From contig DOWS01000022.1 in assembly GCA_003519445.1 (NCBI GenBank), positions 1 through 9,628 on the forward strand: 9,628 bases of DNA, given 5' to 3'. The position numbers and the translations under genes were made by a program. This stretch comes from Candidatus Daviesbacteria bacterium (GTDB taxonomy: Bacteria; Patescibacteriota; Microgenomatia; Daviesbacterales; UBA10151). Positions within the stretch are counted from its first letter, which is position 1. The number at the start of each line of letters is the position of its first letter. The notes below the pieces were generated by a model. The model was not told where the DNA came from. It did no database searches and saw nothing but the letters and a program-made list of their open reading frames with translations. Below are positions 4,766 to 9,628 of the stretch, piece by piece.

Positions 4766-6178
4766 GGCGTCGGTGTTAACCCCATCTTTAAAATCAATCT
4801 CCGGATATTTGTGTAAAATATCAGATAATACTTTTTTCAATTTTATATATTCTTCCGCATCTTTTGCTTCATATTTAACAGTTAAGTAAGGGCCATTTTG
4901 AGAAGCCCTAATTACTCCCATCTCATTTTCACTGTCAAAGCGGATCCCGTCAATCTCTACATAACTGGCAGTTGGGTAAATTGTCTTTATGTCTTTAGTA
5001 ATTCCTCCGGAAACTAATTTAAATTTTACTGCATCCGGACACGCTACTTTAACTTCAGGGCTACTATGATATTTTGGAAGCTCATCCACCACCTGATCCA
5101 AGGATTTACCAACTCTAGTTAAATATGCCAGAAGCCGCAAAGTGGCATATGCCTCATCATCATGGCCATAAAAATTATCCGCAAAAAACATGTGGCCGGA
5201 AAGCTCGCCTGCAAAAGGAGCTCTTTCTTCTCTAAGTTTAGCTTTGATAAAGGAGTGCCCTGCCATCCAAATTATTGGTTCCCCTCCGTGTGCTTCTATC
5301 ACATCCCTGGTTTGTTTGGAGCAAAGAACATTAAAAATAATCTTTGCCCCGGGCATAAAATCCAGCACATCCATGGCAAAAATAGAAACCAAAGTATCAT
5401 TCCAGATTATTCTTCCGTTACTGTCCACAATTCCCATTCTGTCTCCGTCCGTATCATAAGAAAAACCAATGTCTGCTTTTTCTTTTTTCACTCTTTCTGC
5501 TAATCTTTCTTGGACTTCTCGTTCTGTGGGATCAGCAGTGCCCAGCGGAAAAGTACCGTCTAATTCCGTATGCTGTTCAATAACTTCACAGCCTGCCTCT
5601 CTTAAAATTTTCGGAAGAAACATCCCGGCAGTCCCATAAATAGTATCTACCACCACTTTAAATTTTCCAATCTTACCTGTTCTTCTTAAAATGTCTGCTT
5701 TGTATTCGGGAAAAATATCTTTTTTAAGGTATTTAGCTTTTCTGTTAAACTTTTTAAATTGTCCGTCCTTGGCAATTTCTTTTAACTCCTGTATCTCTTT
5801 ACCGGTCATGGTATCGGAAAATCCCACTGCCATTTTTATGCCATTATACTGGGCAGGATTATGAGAAGCCGTAATCATGGCTGCACCCTTAAAACGCAAG
5901 GGGTATTGGGCAAAATAAACAATTTGGGCTAAAGATAAACCAATATCCACCACATCCACACCGCTATCCAGTAAACCTTTAATAAAAGCTTTTGAATAAG
6001 CTTCACTGGTAATCCTATTATCCCTACCAACCACTACTTCCCAAATCCTTCGCTGATACAAAAAAGTGGCATAGGCCCTGCCTAAAAGCTCCATTAAATC
6101 TTCAGATAAATCAACATTGGAAACTCCCCTTAAATCATAACCGCGGAATATATGGTCATTAATTGTTACTTTTGCCAT
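4757..6178 (-). CDS. Phosphomannomutase/phosphoglucomutase (alpha-D-phosphohexomutase family)
   Basis: A 473-residue enzyme that interconverts hexose 6- and 1-phosphates, feeding nucleotide-sugar and envelope polysaccharide synthesis. All four active-site regions are present. They are FRGYDLRG (11-18), TASHNPAQYNG (103-113) with the phosphoserine at Ser105, DTDGDR (242-247) for Mg2+, GELSGH (324-329) for sugar recognition, and RASQNGPYLTVKYEA (424-438) for phosphate binding. Length is typical for the ManB/AlgC group, but mannose versus glucose preference cannot be decided by eye. The ATG at 6178 follows an extended -10 (TGATATAGT) by 7 nt without a Shine-Dalgarno. The 20-nt gap from the upstream ORF also allows readthrough from the ribosomal operon. 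The last codons contain the -35 of the metK promoter. Confidence 0.95.
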   Translation of the reverse strand: MAKVTINDHIFRGYDLRGVSNVDLSEDLMELLGRAYATFLYQRRIWEVVVGRDNRITSEAYSKAFIKGLLDSGVDVVDIGLSLAQIVYFAQYPLRFKGAAMITASHNPAQYNGIKMAVGFSDTMTGKEIQELKEIAKDGQFKKFNRKAKYLKKDIFPEYKADILRRTGKIGKFKVVVDTIYGTAGMFLPKILREAGCEVIEQHTELDGTFPLGTADPTEREVQERLAERVKKEKADIGFSYDTDGDRMGIVDSNGRIIWNDTLVSIFAMDVLDFMPGAKIIFNVLCSKQTRDVIEAHGGEPIIWMAGHSFIKAKLREERAPFAGELSGHMFFADNFYGHDDEAYATLRLLAYLTRVGKSLDQVVDELPKYHSSPEVKVACPDAVKFKLVSGGITKDIKTIYPTASYVEIDGIRFDSENEMGVIRASQNGPYLTVKYEAKDAEEYIKLKKVLSDILHKYPEIDFKDGVNTDALQ

Positions 6179-6185
6179 GTGATCT

Positions 6186-6194
6186 ACTATATCA
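6186..6194 (-). promoter_or_regulatory. Extended -10 promoter of the phosphohexomutase gene
   Basis: The minus strand reads TGATATAGT: a TGn extension plus a 5-of-6 match to TATAAT. It lies 7 nt before the ATG and inside the 20-nt gap after the 114-residue ORF. No -35 is recognisable. A start site on or beside the ATG is predicted. Confidence 0.4.
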
Positions 6195-6198
6195 TTTT

Positions 6199-6543
6199 TT
6201 ATCTCACCTTGTGTATTTTTATCATTGGCGGAGATTCTGGCGAGGTGTGGGGGTGTCTATGCTGCAAACAAACATTGCCATCAGTCACTGCTCCATCTGC
6301 AGTAGGGTATAAATGTCCGCTATAACCCACAATATGTTCTGCTCCGCCTACAAATAATTGACCACCATGAACAGAGATTTCTCCATAATCATTGCCCTGT
6401 GGATCTATAACACGAATCGTTTCACCGCTTCGCACTTCTCCTAAAACCATTGGTCTAACCGGAACCGGCAGTCCCCAAGACCCTCGCCTAAATTCTAATA
6501 CCGGATTTGTCTGAATTCTATAAACAGGCTGTGTTTCTGTCAT
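6199..6543 (-). CDS. Hypothetical 114-residue protein with a C-terminal His cluster
   Basis: I do not recognise this protein. It is rich in Gly, Val and Pro with short alternating hydrophobic stretches (VLGEVRSGETIRVID, YGEISVHGGQLFVGG), suggesting a small beta-rich fold. Near the C-terminus, Cys92 and His95, His97 and His99 (CLQHRHPH) could bind metal. No signal peptide or membrane segment is evident. It is very likely a real gene: it starts 4 nt after the rpsI stop, has the Shine-Dalgarno AAAAAGG (6551-6557) 7 nt before the ATG, and fills the space between rpsI and the mutase. Co-transcription with ribosomal genes is expected, but that alone does not show a ribosomal role. Several rows of Gly and Pro give it a different feel from its neighbours. 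Confidence 0.7.
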   Translation of the reverse strand: MTETQPVYRIQTNPVLEFRRGSWGLPVPVRPMVLGEVRSGETIRVIDPQGNDYGEISVHGGQLFVGGAEHIVGYSGHLYPTADGAVTDGNVCLQHRHPHTSPESPPMIKIHKVR

Positions 6544-6547
6544 TTTG

Positions 6548-6955
6548 TTACCTTTTTGGAGATTGTTTCATGGCTCTGGCTTTTTGGGCATGGCCGTATT
6601 TGCGTCTTTCCTTAACCCTGGCATCGCGAGTAAGAAGACCTGCTTTTTTTACAAGCGGCCTGTATTTTTTATCTTCTATTTTTGCCAATACTCTGGATAT
6701 CCCGTGAATAATAGCCCCTAACTGGGACATTTTTCCTCCTCCTACTACTTTAATAGAAATGGTAAATTTGCCCATAGTAGAGGTTACTTCAAACGGCTGC
6801 GAATATAACTTCTGAAAGATTAATCCCGGAAAATATTCTGCTATTGGTTTACCATTAACAGTTATTTGTCCTGCACCCAAAAAAAGTCTTACTTTAGCCA
6901 ATGACTCTTTTCTTCTTCCTACCGCATATGTATATGTTTCATTTAGTGTTTCCAT
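6548..6955 (-). CDS. rpsI: 30S ribosomal protein uS9
   Basis: A 135-residue uS9, near the usual 130. It starts with the typical YAVGRRKESLAKVRLF and continues with ITVNGKPIAEYFP, VVGGGKMSQLGAIIHGISRVL and LLTRDARVKERRKYGHAQKARAMKQSPKR. The basic C-terminal tail reaches the P-site tRNA in the 30S subunit; it usually ends in FSKR, whereas here it ends in SPKR. The ATG is one base after the rplM stop (TAAAATG), so translation is probably coupled; the nearest purine run (GAGGGG) is about 13 nt upstream, a little far for a good Shine-Dalgarno. The rplM-rpsI pairing is near-universal in bacteria. Confidence 0.97.
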   Translation of the reverse strand: METLNETYTYAVGRRKESLAKVRLFLGAGQITVNGKPIAEYFPGLIFQKLYSQPFEVTSTMGKFTISIKVVGGGKMSQLGAIIHGISRVLAKIEDKKYRPLVKKAGLLTRDARVKERRKYGHAQKARAMKQSPKR

Positions 6956-6956
6956 T

Positions 6957-7355
6957 TTAGTTTACATTCCCCTCGCCTGCAAAAACCTTTAATTTTTTAA
7001 TCATTTGCCTGCCTAATCTATTTTTAGGTAACATTCCGGAAACCGCATGTTCTATGATAAAAGTTGGCCGGCGAACCAGTAATTTTTCCATAGTTTCAAC
7101 TCTTAGCCCTCCCGGATAACCCGAATGGCGGGTATATGTTTTAGCTTGCATTTTTTTACCTGTTACTTTTATTTTCCCTGCATTTGTCACTACCACAAAA
7201 TCTCCGCAATCAAGATATGGCACGAAGTTTGCTTTATGTTTACCTATTAATAAAGTTGCCACTTTGGTAGCCAAACGCCCCAAAATTTGACCATCGGCAT
7301 CTATAACATGCTTCTCTCTTTTTATATCTTTGGCTGATAAGATATTAGTGGACAT
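6957..7355 (-). CDS. rplM: 50S ribosomal protein uL13
   Basis: This uL13 has the expected core: HVIDADGQILGRLATKVATLLIGK, NAGKIKVTGKK, YTRHSGYPGGLR and GMLPKNRLGRQMIKKLKVFAG. It is an early-assembling 23S rRNA-binding protein. I choose the ATG at 7355 (132 residues); the frame is open to a GTG at 7370, which would add MTSHY. The choice rests on codon type and on the upstream codons lying inside a 7-nt repeat and palindrome; neither start has a Shine-Dalgarno. The gene begins about 20 nt after rplQ, so it belongs to the same operon. The 16-bp palindrome just before the start could affect initiation. Confidence 0.95.
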   Translation of the reverse strand: MSTNILSAKDIKREKHVIDADGQILGRLATKVATLLIGKHKANFVPYLDCGDFVVVTNAGKIKVTGKKMQAKTYTRHSGYPGGLRVETMEKLLVRRPTFIIEHAVSGMLPKNRLGRQMIKKLKVFAGEGNVN

Positions 7356-7390
7356 ATAGTGACTAGTCACTAGAGTCTAGGTACTAGTTT
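7356..7390. repeat. Degenerate 7-nt tandem repeat with CTAG units at the rplQ-rplM junction
   Basis: CTAG occurs at 7363, 7370, 7377 and 7384, exactly 7 nt apart, preceded by ATAGTGA in register. This makes about five units of a CTAGNNN heptamer. Within it, 7357-7372 is a perfect 16-bp palindrome (TAGTGACTAGTCACTA). The repeat covers the end of rplQ and the spacer before rplM. CTAG is usually rare in bacterial genomes, so four in 25 bases is striking. Confidence 0.75.
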
Positions 7391-7796
7391 TTTCCTTTCC
7401 TGATTTTACTGCTCCTGCTTGACTCTTAACTCTTGACTCTTTGACCTCTTCAAGAAGAAGCGATATTCTTACCATCATTGCTCCGTCTCCCTGCCGTTGC
7501 CCTACTTTTATTATTGAGGTATATCCGGAGGTTCTTGATTTTAAAGCCGGAATCACTTCCTTAATTAACTTTTCTTGGATTTTTTTGGAAACCAGAAATG
7601 TTTGCATTAATCTTCTGGTACTGGGGTTTTTGGCCTGATTAATTATTTTATCAATTAAACCTTTTATTGCTTTTGCTTTGGCTTGAGTAGTTTTAATCTG
7701 ACCATATAAAATTAGACTGCCTACCAAATTCTTAAAAAGTGCAGTCCGCTCATTTTTATCTCTGCCAAGGTGTGTACCATAAACTTTATGCCTCAC
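7377..7796 (-). CDS. rplQ: 50S ribosomal protein bL17
   Basis: A 139-residue bL17. The start MRHKVYGTHLGRDKNERTAL, the FKNLVGSLI helix, IKTTQAKAKAIKGLIDKII and the end GYTSIIKVGQRQGDGAMMVRISLL are diagnostic. The start is a GTG at 7796 overlapping the rpoA end by 11 nt. It is supported by the strong Shine-Dalgarno GGAGAGGGGG and by the conserved MRH N-terminus. The core ends near residue 117. The last 22 residues form a polar tail (Lys, Ser, Glu, Thr), partly encoded by a 7-nt repeat, and are probably a recent, tolerated extension. bL17 sits near the exit tunnel region of the large subunit. Confidence 0.96.
   Translation of the reverse strand: MRHKVYGTHLGRDKNERTALFKNLVGSLILYGQIKTTQAKAKAIKGLIDKIINQAKNPSTRRLMQTFLVSKKIQEKLIKEVIPALKSRTSGYTSIIKVGQRQGDGAMMVRISLLLEEVKESRVKSQAGAVKSGKEKTST
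7421..7441. repeat. 7-nt tandem repeat inside the rplQ tail
   Basis: On the plus strand three heptamers follow each other: GACTCTT, AACTCTT, GACTCTT. They encode part of the non-conserved C-terminal tail of bL17 (around ESRVKS). The unit differs from the CTAG heptamers 30 nt away but has the same period. This supports recent local repeat growth at the 3' end of the gene. Confidence 0.65.
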
Positions 7797-8688
7797 GCAA
7801 ATTAAGCCCCCTCTCCAAAAGCTTCTCTGATATAAGACTTAATGATTTTGCTCCTAGGTTTTTGGCCTTGAGAAGCTCTGCGCGGGGAATATTAAGCAAA
7901 TTCTCAATAGTGTTTACTTCAATAGCTCTTAGTGCATTAGTAATTCTAACAGGCAAATCCAGCTCTTCTACAGTCATTTTTAATACCTCATCGGAAATTG
8001 CAGTAGAAATTTCCAACTCTTCTTCCTGATCAGGTTCATAGATTTTGAGGAATGTGGTTGATAAAAGCTTGGCTGCCTCATTTAAAGCAACAGAGGGCGT
8101 AATAGTGCCATCAGTTGAAATCTCTAAAGTCAGTTTGTCAAAATTGGTTTTTCTGCCAACCCGTGTAGGGTCAACCGTATAATTACAAGCAACCACAGGA
8201 GAAAACAAAGCATCTATGGCAATCACTCCAATCTCACTATTTTTCCGGTCCTCAGCCATAGAATATCCTTTCCCTTTTTCTGCTATTAGCTCCATATTAA
8301 GCTTAGCTTTGGAATCATTCAGCGTAGCAATTACTTGATCTTTGTTGGACACTTCCCCGTCTCCTTCTATCTTCAAATCTCCTGCCTTAACTATACCTTT
8401 ACCTGCGGCTTTTATAGTAAGTTTTATGCTTTTATCAGAATTAATATTGATCCTAATTTTTTTAATATTTAAAATAATCTCAATAACATCTTCGGATATA
8501 CCCTCTATAGTAGAAAATTGATGAGCCACCCCGTCAATTTTGACAGAGGTTACGGCTGAACCCAAAAGAGAAGTCAAAAGCACTCTCCGCAAACTATTTC
8601 CCAAAGTATGGCCAAGACCATCCTCGAGTGGCTCGAGGATAATTTTTGCATAATTTTCTTTTGTAATTTCTTCTTTTACTTTAAACAT
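7786..8688 (-). CDS. rpoA: DNA-directed RNA polymerase subunit alpha
   Basis: A 300-residue alpha subunit with both domains. The N-terminal domain (about 1-225) has LEPLEDGLGHTLGNSLRRVLLTS for dimerisation, VDPTRVGRKTNFDKLTLEI, and SVALNEAAKLLSTTF. After an acidic linker, the C-terminal domain (about 238-300) has VEELDLPVRITNALRAIEV and LLKAKNLGAKSLSLISEKL. Arg248, Asn251, Gly279, Lys281 and Ser282 match the E. coli DNA-binding positions 265, 268, 296, 298 and 299, while the Glu302 position is Leu. UP-element binding is therefore plausible. The ATG shares a base with the rpsD stop (TAATG). A 9-bp hairpin lies in the early coding sequence (8620-8640). Confidence 0.98.
   Translation of the reverse strand: MFKVKEEITKENYAKIILEPLEDGLGHTLGNSLRRVLLTSLLGSAVTSVKIDGVAHQFSTIEGISEDVIEIILNIKKIRININSDKSIKLTIKAAGKGIVKAGDLKIEGDGEVSNKDQVIATLNDSKAKLNMELIAEKGKGYSMAEDRKNSEIGVIAIDALFSPVVACNYTVDPTRVGRKTNFDKLTLEISTDGTITPSVALNEAAKLLSTTFLKIYEPDQEEELEISTAISDEVLKMTVEELDLPVRITNALRAIEVNTIENLLNIPRAELLKAKNLGAKSLSLISEKLLERGLNLREA
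7807..7816 (-). promoter_or_regulatory. Strong Shine-Dalgarno of rplQ
   Basis: GGAGAGGGGG on the minus strand lies 10 nt before the GTG start of rplQ, inside the last codons of rpoA. It decides the GTG start and shows that this organism does use Shine-Dalgarno pairing for operon-internal genes. Confidence 0.7.
8620..8640. repeat. Perfect 9-bp inverted repeat in the early rpoA coding sequence
   Basis: ATCCTCGAG and CTCGAGGAT are separated by 3 nt and encode ILEPLED (residues 17-23) of RpoA. On the plus strand the hairpin is followed by AATTTTT, so it resembles a terminator for antisense transcripts. In the sense mRNA it forms a stable hairpin about 48 nt after the start codon. Confidence 0.6.
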
Positions 8689-9266
8689 TATCTTGAGTAA
8701 TATTCAACAATCAACTGCTCATCAATCGCCTGTTCCATCTCATCCCGCTCTGGCAATCTTAAAACCTTGCCCACAGTAGCTTTTCTGTCAAGCCACCCCG
8801 GCAAGGTTGTTTGTGTATTATCCAATAATTTGGGCAATAATGCAATAGTTTGCTCTATTTTAATTTGGCAGGAGGGAATATTATTTTTTTTGCCGTCAAC
8901 CGTGATGTGCCCATGTGAAACCATTTGTCTGGCCTGGGCCCTGCTTTTAGCAAAACCAAGCCTGTAAACTACATTATCCAGTCTTGTTTCCAAAAGCCGT
9001 ATCAAGCTTAAACCGGTTGCTCCTTTAACTTTTGTTGCTTTTTGAAAATAAAGTTTAAATTGTTTCTCCAGAATTCCGTAAAACCTCTTAGCCTTTTGCT
9101 TTTCCCTAAGTTCTAAACCATATTCCGAGACTCTGCGTCTTCTTCCTAGTCCGTGCTGTCCCGGCGGCACTGCTCCTTTTCTCTCTAGCGCTTTAACATC
9201 CTTGGCAAATAAAGCAATACCCTCCCGTCTTGATAATCTCCTTTTTGAACCAGTGTAACGGGCCAT
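8688..9266 (-). CDS. rpsD: 30S ribosomal protein uS4
   Basis: A 192-residue uS4, a primary 16S rRNA-binding protein that starts 30S assembly. It begins MARYTGSKRRLSRREG, continues with PPGQHGLGRRRRVSEYGLELREKQKAK, and carries an S4 RNA-binding domain at about 94-157 (RLDNVVYRLGFAKSRAQARQMVSHGHITVDGK). It ends with the usual IDEQLIVEYYSR. The N-terminus lacks the zinc-binding cysteines seen in some uS4 proteins. The start is fixed by TAATG overlap with rpsK and by an AGGAG Shine-Dalgarno (9276-9280) 9 nt upstream. In other bacteria uS4 represses this operon; whether that holds here is unknown. Confidence 0.98.
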   Translation of the reverse strand: MARYTGSKRRLSRREGIALFAKDVKALERKGAVPPGQHGLGRRRRVSEYGLELREKQKAKRFYGILEKQFKLYFQKATKVKGATGLSLIRLLETRLDNVVYRLGFAKSRAQARQMVSHGHITVDGKKNNIPSCQIKIEQTIALLPKLLDNTQTTLPGWLDRKATVGKVLRLPERDEMEQAIDEQLIVEYYSR

Positions 9267-9628
9267 TAAACTCTTCTCCTTTTTTTGGGTCTTGGGCCAT
9301 TATGTGGAATAGGCGTAACATCAGCAATCATAGTAATATTAATACCTGCCCCCCGCAAAGCTTTAATGGTTGCATCCCGTCCCGGCCCCGGGCCTTTAAT
9401 ATAAACCTCAACCGCGCTCATTCCAAATCCTTTTGCTTTCTGGGCCACTGCTTCCATAGCTGAAATAGCGGCGAAAGGGGTTGCTTTTCTGGCGCCTTTA
9501 AAACCGGCTGCGCCTGAAGTCCCCCAGGCTAGCGTATTACCCGTACTATCAGTTAAAGTTACCAAAGTGTTATTAAAAGTGGCAGTCACATAAACCCTGC
9601 CGCTTTGCAGTTTTCTTTCTACTTTTTG
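9266..9628 (-). CDS. rpsK: 30S ribosomal protein uS11 (N-terminus beyond the window)
   Basis: The 120 visible residues run from the window edge (QKVERKLQSGRVYVTATFNNT) to the stop. They contain the family hallmarks GTSGAAGFKGARKATPFAA, VEVYIKGPGPGRDATIKALRGAGINI and the C-terminal IPHNGPRPKKRRRV. The usual tail is NGCRPPKRRRV, so a Cys is replaced by Pro. uS11 lies on the 30S platform near the mRNA exit. The frame is open to base 9628, so only about 10 residues should be missing; the GTG at 9589 is internal and not the start. It overlaps rpsD by one base (TAATG). Confidence 0.97.
   Translation of the reverse strand, partial: QKVERKLQSGRVYVTATFNNTLVTLTDSTGNTLAWGTSGAAGFKGARKATPFAAISAMEAVAQKAKGFGMSAVEVYIKGPGPGRDATIKALRGAGINITMIADVTPIPHNGPRPKKRRRV

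Noticed and set aside
6957..7370. GTG at 7370 as the rplM start
   Set aside because: It would add five residues encoded by the CTAG repeat. The ATG at 7355 gives a normal uL13 N-terminus, although the GTG cannot be excluded.
9266..9589. rpsK beginning at the GTG at 9589
   Set aside because: The frame stays open to the window edge and the upstream residues (VERKLQSGRVYV) match uS11, so the true start is outside the window.

Overview
The window looks like a chromosomal stretch from an AT-rich bacterium, most likely a Candidate Phyla Radiation (Patescibacteria, Microgenomates-like) organism. That placement is inferred from compact genes, very short spacers, a split PEP-synthase-like enzyme and a Bro-N protein, and not from a phylogeny. 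Every supported gene lies on the minus strand, so transcription runs from high to low coordinates. TGA is used as a true stop in at least one gene (the HD gene, in an ATGA overlap), which argues against a TGA-reassigned code.

Right part (9628 to 6199): the end of the alpha ribosomal operon. The order is rpsK (uS11, open at the window edge), rpsD (uS4), rpoA, rplQ (bL17), rplM (uL13), rpsI (uS9), then an unrecognised 114-residue ORF. Junctions are TAATG overlaps, an 11-nt overlap or spacers of a few bases, so this reads as one co-transcribed unit. The rplQ tail and the rplQ-rplM junction carry two short degenerate repeats, both with a 7-nt period.

Middle part (6178 to 3549): a phosphomannomutase/phosphoglucomutase with its own extended -10 just before the ATG, then metK. 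The 5' leader of metK folds into what looks like a very small SAM-I/SAM-IV-clan riboswitch. A promoter ends exactly where the aptamer would begin, and the aptamer ends 7 nt before the start codon. This is the strongest regulatory signal in the window.

Left-middle part (3541 to 1025): a tight four-ORF unit. It holds an HD-domain phosphohydrolase, an alpha-helical domain followed by a phosphohistidine swivel domain (two ORFs that look like one gene broken at a 7-A run), and a compact ATP-grasp domain of the PEP synthase/PPDK type. The pieces resemble rifampin phosphotransferase or PEP synthase in a different order and without the PEP-binding TIM barrel. This suggests a dikinase with an unknown small-molecule substrate.

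Left end (1025 to 1): a Bro-N/antirepressor-like gene with its own promoter and a small palindrome between -35 and -10. It is flanked by two imperfect direct repeats of about 35 nt. The leader of an unseen gene begins at the left edge.

Several transcription units (Bro-N, HD, pgm) have a TATAAT-like box only 6-7 nt before the ATG and no Shine-Dalgarno, which predicts leaderless mRNAs. Some operon-internal genes (rplQ, rpsD, the 114-aa ORF) do have a Shine-Dalgarno. No tRNA, rRNA, CRISPR array or insertion sequence was seen, and no gene-free stretch exceeds about 110 bases.
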